64,000 bases of DNA from Thysanoteuthis rhombus (Eukaryota > Mollusca > Cephalopoda > Oegopsida > Thysanoteuthidae): assembly GCA_963457665.1 (NCBI GenBank), contig OY735209.1:8832814-8896813 (forward strand), read 5' to 3'. Every line of letters begins with the position of its first letter. Position 1 is the first letter of the stretch. Both the position numbers and the translations under genes were made by a program. Shown here one piece after another: positions 55,901 to 60,684 of the stretch. The notes beneath the pieces are model-generated. The model worked only from the letters and a program-made list of their open reading frames with translations, did not search any database and was not told the DNA's origin.

Positions 55901-58897
55901 GCAGAAACTGTCATTGAGTTGTAGGTTTTCATTTCGTCCAGTTGAACTTAAACAAGCAAGTTACAATATCAAAAGGAATGACAAACCCTTAAATCAAATG
56001 GATGATTCAAACTGCATTTGGCAGAGCCTCAGTGTTCTGTACAATGCTCTCAGGGGTTTTGCGAATTAAAGTGACTCTTTTCTCAATATACTTAATTCTT
56101 CCATTACATAAACGATTCTTTTATGGCCTTTAATATACTATGATTTGACTATCCCAAATACTTATTTTTTACAGTTATGTAATAATTAAAAACATCTTTG
56201 TTATCTATGTAACATGGATGCTGTTCAGTCAGTAGTCATTCATTGTCTATTTTTCCTCAGTAAGCTTTGTACTTACTCCTCCATTCGAGTGTGTATTTGG
56301 GGGGGGGGGGTTACACATTCGGCTAATTCCATGAGCAAAGCCATAATCTAACGGTTACATACATGTGTAAATACAGGGGTGAATCCAGGATTTTGAGCAG
56401 AAGCGGGTCCATATTTTTCTTTACTCCCAATTACATGGATATAATAATTTTTTGTTTCAAGGGTTATTTGGGAATATTTGTTTTTTTTATCTACAAAATT
56501 TCTTTATTGGAAAAACACTCTTCAACAGTCCTTTATCAGAGCATGGTGGGGAGGGGTCCTTTTAAATCACCATCATTCAATCAGTAGCTTGTAATACTGT
56601 ATTTAGTCATTCTTTAACTAGTGTAATCATAAATAAACCTTAGAGTTGGTATTGTATAAAATTCTTAAGCTGACAAATATTGGCTGTGGGGCTATAATTC
56701 TTCATAATGTATTGGTAGATGGCGTGTTGATTGTTGAGGTGACATGTTAATCTGAGAGAGAGGATTGTGGTAGTATATCCTATATTTAGAAATCTCAAAT
56801 AAAAAAGTTACTTTTCCATTGGACCTGGTGCAGGAGCTAGGGATATCGATTTTTTTTTTCTTTTATTCAAGTGTTTGACACTAATTTTAAACTCAAAATT
56901 ATTCAGACTCTTGAATTCATATTAAAAAATTTCAATTTTACAAAGGAATAACTACTTATTAAAGTTACCTCCCTTCCACTTTTAAATACATCTTTCTCCC
57001 CCCCCCCCATTCCACTCACAGAAGAGTTCCGTCAGTAGCGGTATCAGGTGGTTCATGAAATTACCAGTCAATAACAACAAAAGATAAGAATAAAGCAATA
57101 TTTTTTTAGGCATCAAGTCTAAAAAGAATTGGCCATGACTTTGTATTCTGTTGATTACTTACCACTGTAACCGGTATATCCCTTGGAATAGTTGTCAAGG
57201 GTAGGAGGAAAAAACGTCCCAATTATAAACACCGATATTGAAATTAAAAGGATTCCTAAAAGCATCAACTGAGCCTGAAAAGGAGAAAAAAAACAAAAAC
57301 ATTTCAAGAAAAATTTATCCATTTGCTTAGTCTCTCTATCTTTCTCTCTGAAAATTGTGCTTTGATGATAGGTGATATTTGAATGGGGTTCTAGGAAAAA
57401 CAAGTCTCTGGAAGCACAAAAGATTCCTTGTGAAAACTTTTCGTTTTATATCTTTTTAGAAGTGGACCTTCATTTATGAATAGTCAAGTGCAACCTAACA
57501 AGCAACTTTGATTATCCAGGTTACAGAACATTGGAAGTGGACCTTCATTTATGAATAGTCAAGTGCAACCTAACAAGCAACTTTGATTATCCAAGTTACA
57601 GAACATTGGAAGTGGACCTTCATTTATGAATAGTCAAGTGCAACCTAACAAGCAACCTTGATTATCCAAGTTACAGAACATTGGAAGTGGACCTTCATTT
57701 ATGAATAGTCAAGTGCAACCTAACAAGCAACTTTGATTATCCAAGTTACAGAACATTGGAAGTGGACCTTCATTTATAAATAGTCAAGTGCAACCTAACA
57801 AGCAACTTTGATTATCCAAGTTACAGAACATTGGAAGTGGACCTTCATTTATAAATAGTCAAGTGCAACCTAACAAGCAACTTTGATTATCCAAGTTACA
57901 GAACATTGGAAGTGGACCTTCATTTATGAATAGTCAAGTGCAACCTAACAAGCAACTTTGATTATCCAAGTTACAGAACATTGGAAGTGGACCTTCATTT
58001 ATGAATAGTCAAGTGCAACCTAACAAGCAACTTTGATTATCCAAGTTACAGAACATTGGAAGTGGACCTTCATTTATGAATAGTCAAGTGCAACCTAACA
58101 AGCAACTTTGATTATCCAAGTTACAGAACATTGGAAGTGGACCTTCATTTATGAATAGTCAAGTGCAACCTAACAAGCAACTTTGATTATCCAAGTTACA
58201 GAACATTGGAAGTGGACCTTCATTTATGAATAGTCAAGTGCAACCTAACAAGCAACTTTGATTATCCAAGTTACAGAACATTGGAAGTGGACCTTCATTT
58301 ATGAATAGTCAAGTGCAACCTAACAAGCAACTTTGATTATCCAAGTTACAGAACATTGGAAGTGGACCTTCATTTATAAATAGTCAAGTGCAACCTAACA
58401 AGCAACTTTGATTATCCAAGTTACAGAACATTGGAAGTGGACCTTCATTTATAAATAGTCAAGTGCAACCTAACAAGCAACTTTGATTATCCAAGTTACA
58501 GAACATTGGAAGTGGACCTTCATTTATGAATAGTCAAGTGCAACCTAACAAGCAACTTTGATTATCCAAGTTACAGAACATTGGAAGTGGACCTTCATTT
58601 ATGAATAGTCAAGTGCAACCTAACAAGCAACTTTGATTATCCAAGTTACAGAACATTGGAAGTGGACCTTCATTTATGAATAGTCAAGTGCAACCTAACA
58701 AGCAACTTTGATTATCCAAGTTACAGAACATTGGAAGTGGAGCTTTGAACATTAATAAGATTCAACTGGAAAAAAAAAGTACTCACCCTGGCTTCCCATT
58801 CCATTCCTATAATGGCTATACCAAGCAGGAAGGTAATAGTTATAACACCAATCACTCTGATATCATTTATTTCATCAATCAGCAGGGCATTATTAGC
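17549..58897 (-). CDS. SLC12-family Na-dependent cation-chloride cotransporter (NKCC/NCC-like), 19 C-terminal exons, 5' end outside window
   Basis: Electroneutral plasma-membrane symporter of Na+ (with or without K+) and Cl-, used for cell volume, intracellular chloride and epithelial salt transport. Nineteen minus-strand exons (listed separately) sum to 2,463 bp, i.e. 820 residues plus TAG. Every intron is GT-AG and every split codon rejoins in frame. Residues 1-375 of the partial protein hold TM4-TM12. TM6 carries [18 protein letters not shown], the broken helix that binds K+/Cl- in NKCC1. TM8 carries [16 protein letters not shown], including the paired serines of the Na+ site. Residues 376-820 are the SLC12 C-terminal domain, with [15 protein letters not shown] and ATLLSKFRI. 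The terminus [12 protein letters not shown] matches the Na-dependent branch; KCC proteins end differently (ITIYS type). TM1-TM3, the kinase-docking N-terminus and the promoter are not in the window. NKCC versus NCC is left open because the TM3 K+-site tyrosine is not visible. Confidence 0.97.
18697..18757. repeat. short palindrome
   Basis: TTTAACAGAC at the left pairs with GTCTGTTAAAC at the right, with a nested ATAGACAACTGTCTAT. Followed by GGGTATACTGTA, resembling the terminus of a mariner/pogo fossil. Confidence 0.5.
18925..19503 (+). other. 192-codon open frame antisense to the last intron, unrecognised
   Basis: The longest uninterrupted frame in the window, on the strand opposite the SLC12 gene and inside its last intron. 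The translation has no domain I recognise. Two stretches (near 19,040-19,090 and 19,420-19,465) resemble each other ([10 protein letters not shown] versus [10 protein letters not shown]), so it overlaps a diverged direct repeat. Histidine-rich HTHTH comes from a CA tract. More likely fortuitous than a gene. Confidence 0.25.
19987..20525 (-). pseudogene. coding-like relic, parent gene not recognised
   Basis: Two minus-strand frames look protein-like. One, about 20,409-20,525, reads [20 protein letters not shown] then [13 protein letters not shown] before a stop. The other, from about 20,384 down to 19,990, reads [40 protein letters not shown] and [12 protein letters not shown]. The two are out of frame with each other. 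Amino-acid composition (acidic helix, then Pro/Ser/Thr-rich) is not what random AT-rich DNA gives. A worn retrocopy of a host gene or the coding part of an unknown element are both possible. Confidence 0.45.
20930..21170 (+). repeat. family E repeat copy
   Basis: CTTGGGAAAAGCATGAATCC, GGTGAATAGCAGGGCAG and GCCCTGTGCTCCACAAGGAG match the copy at 3,870-4,187. Confidence 0.65.
21381..21448 (-). CDS. SLC12 penultimate exon (68 bp)
   Basis: A short exon: [20 protein letters not shown] then IV, ending AT that joins G of the last exon to make Met. Matches [23 protein letters not shown] of NKCC1. Donor GTAAGT, acceptor TTTTCTAG. A LINE fragment begins about 40 bp beyond the acceptor in the flanking intron. 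Confidence 0.96.
21487..21760 (+). mobile_element. non-LTR retrotransposon (LINE) reverse-transcriptase fragment
   Basis: Translates to [20 protein letters not shown] then [15 protein letters not shown]. This matches the end of LINE reverse transcriptases (typical form [19 protein letters not shown]...VRPHLEY). Truncated at both ends, with stops after the match. Confidence 0.65.
22100..22620 (-). mobile_element. non-LTR retrotransposon (LINE) fragment, opposite orientation
   Basis: Minus-strand translation [20 protein letters not shown] then [15 protein letters not shown]. This is the familiar LINE segment [20 protein letters not shown] following the catalytic domain. Downstream translation, with stops, still resembles the SLFPYTGKLWNSLP-type tail. 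Jockey/CR1-like clade is plausible. Broken and truncated. Confidence 0.7.
23526..23643 (-). CDS. SLC12 exon (C-terminal domain, charged segment)
   Basis: 118 bp: [20 protein letters not shown] then [19 protein letters not shown]. The spacing and the EPWRIT-like YPWKTS match the NKCC1 segment FEEIIEPYRL...EPWRITDNELELYKTK. Donor AAG|GTGAGT. Confidence 0.96.
23682..24060 (+). mobile_element. family A element inside the intron between exons 16 and 17 (of those visible)
   Basis: Begins CCATTCAATAGAAAACTGTC, contains GGCATGCTATGTCGGGCGTG and AAAAAGGGGTGATCAATGAA, ends ACTTGAAAACTGAGGAAATC...TTTTGGTTGACAAT. Starts only 38 bp from an exon edge, upstream of that exon's acceptor. Confidence 0.7.
24291..24377 (-). 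CDS. SLC12 exon (C-terminal domain)
   Basis: 87 bp: [20 protein letters not shown] then VGKLPRPG(K), matching [20 protein letters not shown]. Donor AA|GTAAGT; acceptor TTCCAG. Confidence 0.96.
25340..25454 (-). CDS. SLC12 exon (C-terminal domain)
   Basis: 115 bp: [20 protein letters not shown] then [19 protein letters not shown], matching [24 protein letters not shown] of NKCC1. Confidence 0.97.
25478..25877 (+). mobile_element. family A element in an intron
   Basis: Begins GTCTGGTTAGTCACTCAATA and AGAAACTATCACGC, ends near CACTGAAGAAAGCTATTTTC...TTCTGGTTGA. Only about 23 bp separate it from the acceptor-side edge of the exon at 25,340-25,454. Confidence 0.75.
26427..26669 (-). CDS. SLC12 exon (acidic linker and [10 protein letters not shown] motif)
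   Basis: 243 bp. An acidic stretch [18 protein letters not shown] is followed by [20 protein letters not shown] and [10 protein letters not shown]. Human NKCC1 has [24 protein letters not shown]. The linker is expected to vary between species and splice forms. Serines in it could be phosphorylated, which is inference only. Confidence 0.97.
27118..27152. repeat. (TA)n microsatellite
   Basis: About 17 TA units in the 15 kb intron. Confidence 0.9.
27990..28467. mobile_element. pogo/mariner-like MITE, copy 2
   Basis: Left CAGTGGCACCTCTCATAAC, right GTTATGAGGAGGTACCACTA. Co-linear with 14,598-15,058 over its whole length. 478 bp, no coding capacity. Confidence 0.8.
28925..29080. repeat. (TC)n-(TA)n microsatellite followed by a foldback
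   Basis: (TC)n then (TA)n to 28,979, then a palindrome. The arm 29,005-29,036 (ending GAGGTATAATAA) pairs with 29,048-29,078 (starting TTATTATACCTC), with an 11-base loop. Only a few mismatches. Confidence 0.8.
29093..29450. mobile_element. inverted-repeat element with about 105-bp arms and a tRNA-like spacer
   Basis: Left arm 29,093-29,195 (GAACTCCCATTATTACATGG, AATGTATCACTAGGC) is the imperfect reverse complement of 29,345-29,450 (GCCAAGTGACACATTCTTCA, TGTAAAAATAGGAGGTCATTTC). The spacer has TTTAGCAAAATGGAAAGAG and CAGGTTGGATTCCTGC, which look like worn Pol III A and B boxes. Confidence 0.55.
30012..30136. repeat. foldback followed by (AT)n
   Basis: Arms 30,012-30,051 (GAAGTGGATTTGCTACACAA...) and 30,077-30,116 (...TTTGAGTAGCGAATCCACTTTC) are reverse complements with few differences. 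Loop about 25 bp, then (AT)n to 30,136. Confidence 0.8.
30992..31359. mobile_element. MITE with long terminal inverted repeats
   Basis: Left GAAAGTCAGATTTGATCTCT, right AGAGATCAAATCTGACTTCC. Similarity continues inward for roughly 100 bp (TTGAATTCAAG.. / ..CTTGAATTTGACC). Non-coding. Confidence 0.7.
31471..32809. mobile_element. pogo/Tigger-like DNA transposon remnant, 1.34 kb
   Basis: TA on both sides. Left CAGGCAGTCCCTGGGTTATG, right CATAACTCGGGGACTACCAA. The GGCAGTCCC.GGGTTA terminus is typical of pogo/Tigger elements. Size suggests an internally deleted element, and no transposase frame is recognisable. Confidence 0.75.
33491..33598 (-). mobile_element. tRNA-derived SINE, copy 1
   Basis: On the minus strand TAGCTTAGATGGCAAAGC (A-box-like), GGTGCATTCAAGCAGGCTTC and GGGATATGAGTCTCAC (B-box region), ending in a T-rich tail. 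Same arrangement as 53,583-53,690. Confidence 0.6.
33720..34748. mobile_element. DNA transposon remnant with TATAATACGCACC-type ends
   Basis: Left CGGTGTATAATACGCACCCC, right AAAGTGTGTATTATAGTTACAG followed by TA. Each end carries a second, inverted copy of the TATAATAC.CAC motif (ATGTATAATACACACTTTT at 33,778-33,796; ATGTACAATATGCACC near 34,682-34,697). Mariner/pogo superfamily is likely. Non-coding interior. Confidence 0.55.
35150..35580 (+). repeat. family G repeat copy 1
   Basis: GGAGGAGGAGGAAG.AG block, AGATGTT.TTTTAAT, CATCACAC.T and GTGGACACATCTAA in the same order as at 48,050-48,370. Includes a small hairpin around ATGTTATT...AATAACGT. Confidence 0.6.
36850..37860 (+). mobile_element. 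Tc1-like transposase relic
   Basis: One frame from about 37,320 reads [13 protein letters not shown] (first catalytic Asp), [64 protein letters not shown] (second Asp) and [10 protein letters not shown], where active Tc1 elements have DLNPIE. The third catalytic residue is therefore lost. Several in-frame stops are present (for example after HFQLF and CRS). Spacing between the second Asp and the third position is 28 rather than 34 residues, so there are small deletions too. Upstream ~470 bp fits the N-terminal part. Terminal repeats were not identified. Confidence 0.85.
37870..40080. other. intron sequence, no feature recognised
   Basis: A-rich tracts and small ORFs only, for example a poly-A near 37,943. 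No coding or repeat signal that I can support. Confidence 0.45.
40085..40490 (+). repeat. family C repeat copy
   Basis: TTATTTATGTATGGATGGC, TTATTCAAGTATCACAATTT, CCAGCGATTCTGTGACATAT and CATACTAATTTGCATGTATG match 5,925-6,395 in order. Confidence 0.75.
40648..40735 (+). mobile_element. tRNA-like sequence (SINE head or tRNA pseudogene)
   Basis: TGTAATGGTTAGCAAGCTG fits a Pol III A box of the Gln/Glu tRNA type, and GTGGGTTCATTC fits a B box. The acceptor and anticodon stems do not fold convincingly, so a functional tRNA is unlikely. Confidence 0.5.
41074..41603. mobile_element. piggyBac-like non-autonomous element
   Basis: TTAA flanks both ends (41,070-41,073; 41,604-41,607). Termini CACGTTCAGCGCCAAAG and CTTTGGTGCTGAAGGTG are inverted repeats. 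The minus strand has an acidic stretch [20 protein letters not shown] reminiscent of the N-terminus of piggyBac transposases, so it may be an internally deleted copy. It lies 107 bp from the exon at 41,715. Confidence 0.75.
41715..41833 (-). CDS. SLC12 exon (C-terminal domain), precedes the 15 kb intron
   Basis: 119 bp: [19 protein letters not shown] then [14 protein letters not shown], matching [20 protein letters not shown] of NKCC1. Its final G pairs with AA of an exon 15,045 bp away to give Glu. A piggyBac-like remnant ends 107 bp downstream of this donor. Confidence 0.97.
41889..42020 (+). mobile_element. family A element, 5' part only
   Basis: GTCTGGTTAGTCACTCAATC, CATACCATGTTGGAGATGAT and TTTTTGTTGGGCAGTGATCA. 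Confidence 0.65.
42370..42560 (+). repeat. family D repeat, partial
   Basis: GACTGACTGCCAAAAAGTGT and CATCAAAAAGATGCTAAGAG match the copy at 3,608-3,860. Confidence 0.5.
42778..42884 (-). CDS. SLC12 exon (C-terminal domain)
   Basis: 107 bp: [20 protein letters not shown], then [15 protein letters not shown], matching GLGRMKPNTLVLGFKKDW of NKCC1. Ends CA, completed by T of the next exon (His of IHDAFD). Confidence 0.97.
43001..43135 (-). CDS. SLC12 exon (C-terminal domain, variable part)
   Basis: 45 codons, phase 0: [20 protein letters not shown], then [16 protein letters not shown] and RVGVQSFMQ. The end matches NKMKAFYAPV...GAQYLMQ of NKCC1. The first half is weakly conserved, which is normal here. 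The next exon lies only 116 bp away, the shortest intron in the gene. Confidence 0.95.
43345..43820. mobile_element. possible worn mariner/pogo-like element
   Basis: ATACTGTAGACCTGTTATAA at the left, GCGACTCCACTGTGTATCAC at the right, and an internal GTATAACCCGATTCAGTAGG. The ends are only weakly inverted, so the call is tentative. Confidence 0.3.
44313..44424 (-). CDS. SLC12 exon (C-terminal domain)
   Basis: 112 bp: [20 protein letters not shown] then [17 protein letters not shown], matching [20 protein letters not shown]. Donor GTG|GTAAGA. Confidence 0.97.
45123..45396. repeat. long palindrome around (TA)n, followed by a second (TA)n
   Basis: Two 82-bp arms (45,123-45,204 and 45,262-45,343) are reverse complements with about five differences. 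CCATGCAGCCT.CATCAGAAG at the outer end pairs with CTTCTGATGGAGGCTGCATGG. The spacer is almost entirely (TA)n, and a further (TA)n begins immediately after the right arm. It would form a cruciform in supercoiled DNA and a hairpin in the pre-mRNA. Confidence 0.9.
45577..45676 (-). CDS. SLC12 exon (start of cytoplasmic C-terminal domain)
   Basis: 100 bp: [20 protein letters not shown] and [12 protein letters not shown](R), matching [13 protein letters not shown]...EDHVKNFR of NKCC1. The acceptor ends AAG instead of CAG/TAG. Confidence 0.97.
45788..46127. mobile_element. family B inverted-repeat element
   Basis: Left GTATCATTGTAGGCC, right GGGCTACAGTGATTC. Interior has GGTCCAAAAGGACCAGAGAG, a poly-A stretch and GTGACCAGGAGCATCCAGAG. 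Confidence 0.8.
46779..46934 (-). CDS. SLC12 exon (TM11-TM12)
   Basis: 156 bp: [37 protein letters not shown] and [14 protein letters not shown]. These are the final two membrane helices and the start of the cytoplasmic tail. Donor GTAAAG is a weaker match than the other donors. Confidence 0.97.
47506..47607 (-). CDS. SLC12 exon (TM10)
   Basis: 102 bp: [20 protein letters not shown] then [14 protein letters not shown]. Human NKCC1 reads [20 protein letters not shown] here. Donor is GTATGT; acceptor CTTTCCAG. Confidence 0.98.
48050..48370 (+). repeat. family G repeat copy 2
   Basis: AGGAGGAGGAAAAAGAAGGAG, AATAGATGTTCTTTTAATGA, CATCACACATTCTCCTCC and GTGTGGACACATCTAA match 35,150-35,580. Confidence 0.6.
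48570..48693 (-). CDS. SLC12 exon (loop and TM9)
   Basis: 41 codons plus one base: [20 protein letters not shown], then [17 protein letters not shown] (TM9). Human counterpart is [20 protein letters not shown]. Acceptor TTTTTTCAG, donor GTAAGT. Confidence 0.97.
49698..49805 (-). CDS. SLC12 exon (TM8, Na+ site)
   Basis: 36 codons, phase 0 both ends: [17 protein letters not shown] followed by [19 protein letters not shown]. The adjacent serines in TLSSAL correspond to the Na+-coordinating pair of NKCC1, which places the gene in the Na-dependent branch. Donor CAG|GTGAGC. Confidence 0.98.
50335..50450 (+). repeat. (TG)n-rich low-complexity stretch
   Basis: Two interrupted TG tracts in the intron between the TM7 and TM8 exons. 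Confidence 0.7.
51480..51690 (+). mobile_element. family A element, 3' half
   Basis: TCTAGACGTAATGTATTTAA, CTCCATTGGTTTGGGCTGTA, CATAGCCAGCCAGATAGAAT and TGAAGAAACCTATTCTGACA. It ends in TTTTGGTCGACAGTTTCAAA, the inverted counterpart of the family's left end. Lies about 55 bp from the exon at 51,747. Confidence 0.7.
51747..52031 (-). CDS. SLC12 exon (TM7 and glycosylated extracellular loop)
   Basis: 95 codons, phase 0 both ends, the largest exon here. [14 protein letters not shown] begins TM7. It is followed by CIVRDASGA and a long extracellular loop with three N-glycosylation sequons (NVT, NLT, NCT), then ends [12 protein letters not shown], matching CSYGLMNNFQ of NKCC1. The loop middle is unlike vertebrate sequences, as expected for this variable region. 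Confidence 0.98.
52440..53080 (-). mobile_element. Penelope-like element fossil (GIY-YIG end)
   Basis: Minus-strand translation includes [20 protein letters not shown] then [19 protein letters not shown]. The latter is the GIY-YIG nuclease core of Penelope-like elements (usual form IPC.CGKVYIGETGR). It is followed by a [11 protein letters not shown]-like segment and an EFNPMW-like segment typical of the same region. Only the 3' part is present; the reverse-transcriptase half was not found. The copy is broken in several places and looks old. Confidence 0.75.
53128..53193. repeat. short perfect-stem palindrome
   Basis: TGGAACCTACGGCTGTAAAA pairs with TTTTACAGCTGTAGGCTCCA across a loop of about 21 bp, with two mismatches. 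It adjoins the Penelope-like fragment, whose family is known for terminal structures, but the link is inference. Confidence 0.7.
53583..53690 (-). mobile_element. tRNA-derived SINE, copy 2
   Basis: On the minus strand TAGCTCAGATAACAGAGCTG (A-box region) and GTGAGTTTGAATCTCACC (B box, close to the consensus GTTCGAATC), then a CTTTTTCTTTATTTC tail. About 80% like the copy at 33,491-33,598 by eye. Confidence 0.65.
54228..54352 (-). CDS. SLC12 exon (TM6, ion-binding broken helix)
   Basis: 125 bp. Encodes [20 protein letters not shown] and then [19 protein letters not shown]. This is the most conserved part of the family. The PAATGIL break in TM6 supplies K+ and Cl- contacts in NKCC1 structures. 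Donor AAG|GTGAGC, acceptor CTTTCAG. Confidence 0.98.
55064..55346. mobile_element. family B inverted-repeat element
   Basis: Left TAATCACTGTAGCCC, right GGAGTGACAGTGACTC. Interior CAAATTTTCAAGGTTGCAG, TGTGACCAGGAGCAGCCAAA and GGATCTGTAGCCCACTTGGA. Confidence 0.8.
55770..55823 (+). repeat. family A fragment (3' end)
   Basis: GACTTGGAAACTGAAGAAAC, CTATGCCGACAGTTCTGTTA and GACAGTTTTCAA. Confidence 0.55.
55862..55900. repeat. (AC)n-(AT)n microsatellite
   Basis: ACACACACACATATAT... tract in the intron between the TM5 and TM6 exons. Confidence 0.85.
56940..57075 (+). repeat. family F repeat copy
   Basis: AAAGGAATAACTACTTATTAAAGTTA, TCACAGAAGAGTTCCGTCAG and AGGTGGTTCATGAAAT match 8,480-8,640. Contains a C13-type homopolymer at about 56,997-57,009. 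Confidence 0.55.
57163..57274 (-). CDS. SLC12 exon (TM5)
   Basis: 37 codons plus one base, acceptor TTTTCAG, donor GTAAGT. Begins [20 protein letters not shown] (TM5) and ends in a short polar segment, [11 protein letters not shown]. Human NKCC1 has [20 protein letters not shown] here. The terminal G joins CT of the next exon to make Ala. Confidence 0.97.
57459..58741. repeat. minisatellite, 75-bp unit x 17, in the intron between the TM4 and TM5 exons
   Basis: Seventeen complete units starting every 75 bp from 57,459 (GAAGTGGACCTTCATTTATG...), then an 8-bp partial unit. Units are nearly identical. The only variants seen are ATAAA for ATGAA in units 5, 6, 13 and 14, CCTTG for CTTTG in unit 3, and CCAGG for CCAAG in unit 1. 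The two ATAAA pairs are exactly eight units (600 bp) apart, indicating a higher-order duplication. All six frames contain stops, so it is not coding. It fills most of a 1,512-bp intron and begins 45 bp downstream of the splice donor at 58,786. Confidence 0.98.
58787..58897 (-). CDS. SLC12 exon (TM4), first one visible
   Basis: 37 codons, phase 0 at both ends. Acceptor TTTCAG, donor AGG|GTGAGT. It contains [16 protein letters not shown] followed by the TM4 helix and GMEWEAR, which aligns with [14 protein letters not shown]...GMEWEAK of vertebrate NKCC1. The upstream exon encoding TM3 was looked for up to base 64,000 and not found. Confidence 0.97.
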
Positions 58898-58969
58898 CTG
58901 AAATTAAAACAAGTAACAATGTAAAAGATCCTTAATGAACGGAAGATAATATCTGTACCTAGCATAAAT

Positions 58970-59289
58970 GAATCACCGTAACCTGTGTGTACACTAGAAC
59001 TTATCATCTAAAAATTTAGATCTAAAAAGACTTGAAAAGAGAAAAAAAATTTTTAAAATACCAACCCAAGATTTGGATAGTGTTGGTCCAAAATGACCAT
59101 AGAGACCCAAAAAAAGTAGTTTAGAAAATTCAAAAAAAAAAAAAATGATGTCTAGTGGTGTACTCCTGCAAATTTTCAAGGTTGTGATCAGGAGTGCCCA
59201 CAGATAGACACAGGTGAGCAAAGAGAGAAGAATCTGTAGCCCCATTGGCTGGTTAGTCTGGTGGGCCATCTGTGGAGCTAAGGTGATTT
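58970..59289. mobile_element. family B inverted-repeat element
   Basis: Left GAATCACCGTAACC, right GGAGCTAAGGTGATTT. Interior GTTGGTCCAAAATGACCATA and GCAAATTTTCAAGGTTGTGA. It lies 72 bp upstream of the first visible exon, close to its acceptor. Confidence 0.8.
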
Positions 59290-59344
59290 GATTTAGAGAT
59301 TATTTGTTTGGTTCAAGCAATCTTGAAGTAAGAGAATCCTTCCC

Positions 59345-59590
59345 GCACTCTAAACTCATGGTGGATCATGGTGCTGCATTGTAGTTTCAGTAGCAAATAG
59401 ATATTGCTAGCTCTATGCCCCAAATGGGCTTCCTTTCTGGGCTAAAGGGCTCTAACTGCGTTGCTATTTATTCATAGCTGGGGAGGAGTCCGTAGTGGAT
59501 TCATACCATTCCCAAGAGCATCAGTGCAAAGAGAACGTAAGCAGCCTCAGCTGAAACTCAAACTCAGTTCACTGATTCTGTTTTCCTTGC
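59345..59590 (-). repeat. family E repeat copy, reverse orientation
   Basis: GTAGTTTCAGTAGCAAATAG, GCTGGGGAGGAGTCCGTAGT and ATTCCCAAGAGCATCAGTGC are reverse-complement matches to the copies at 3.9 and 20.9 kb. Confidence 0.6.
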
Positions 59591-59852
59591 CACAAGCTGT
59601 TACACAACTCTAAAGCATTTAAAAAATACTAGGCGGCAAATACTTAGACTGAAACTAAATGCCAATTATTCTCTTTATTCAACTAGTTTTTCCTTATCAC
59701 CACTTACGAGACCATGTTAACTAATATAGGGAAACTTTTCTGCAGAAAGGAGCCGAGCTGTTCTTAACACCTGCAATTACCGTTAGTAACACGGCAGTTT
59801 AATTCAGAAGCACTTATACTTTCTTAAGGTTAGGCAGATTACTATTAAATGC

Positions 59853-60191
59853 TTGGCTGATCAGAAGAAAAAAAACTCAAGAAATGATTTTGAAACTGAT
59901 ACAAAATTCACTGCCCCAAAATTGCAGTTATTACATAACATGACAGGATATCCGACAGAAGATGCTAATGTATGTCGATCATATAGAGCTAAGAATCAGT
60001 ATTTTGTGTTGAAAGTTTGTGTGAACACATCAATTCATTTTCAGCATTCCTTTTCATATTCCAGAGCCATTTTATTTCAATGTATTTACATTGTCGTAAA
60101 GCAAGACAAGCCGATGGAAGATCTCATAAGAGAAAAGATCCGTTCTGTTTTAAATGACAAAAAAAAAAAAAAAAATTCTTCTAATCTATAG
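59853..60191 (+). other. 112-codon open frame, unrecognised
   Basis: On the strand opposite the SLC12 gene and upstream of its first visible exon. Translation includes FETDTKFTAPKLQLLHNMTG, YPTEDANVCRSYRAKNQYF and DKPMEDLIREKIRSVLNDKK. The mix of charged and small residues is less biased than chance frames nearby, but no domain is recognised and no partner exon is seen. Could be chance, a relic, or a small unannotated gene. Confidence 0.25.
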
Positions 60192-60639
60192 TTAATGAAA
60201 TGTCAGCGTGTCACGATCTGTCCAGAGTCACCCAGGAAAAACAGGTTCTACCCAGGGTAAATGTCAAAGTGAACAACTGAGACATGCAAGTTCCTTTCAA
60301 ACAGCGACGCTTTTGATCTATTGAAGTCATAGCGCATATATAGAGCTTCTGCAACAGTTGCTTAACAATACCTTGCAGGTGATTCACGTCATCTTTCAAC
60401 CTTTAGTTTTAAATTTGCATTGAAAGAGTTAAATTATTGCCAGCTGGCTAAACAAGGTATTATTCCTCTATTCTGAGATGTTACTCCTGAGATTTCAATG
60501 CTTAAGATTCTATATAAAAAATGTTAGACTCTCTAGACTCACCAGTTTCTACTGGACACAAAAAGAATACAAACCTGGCCGCAAGGTCAAACTCAACTCC
60601 TACTTTATTCAGACTGAAGATGATTTCTAAAAATGTATT

Positions 60640-60641
<2 letters not shown>

Positions 60642-60684
<43 letters not shown>

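Noticed and set aside
57459-58741. CRISPR array or coding tandem repeat
   Set aside because: Units are contiguous with no unique spacers, all frames have stops, and the array sits in an animal intron.
17549-58897. K-Cl cotransporter (KCC) identity
   Set aside because: TM8 has the paired Na+-site serines and the C-terminus reads SVLTFYS, not the ITIYS type of KCCs.
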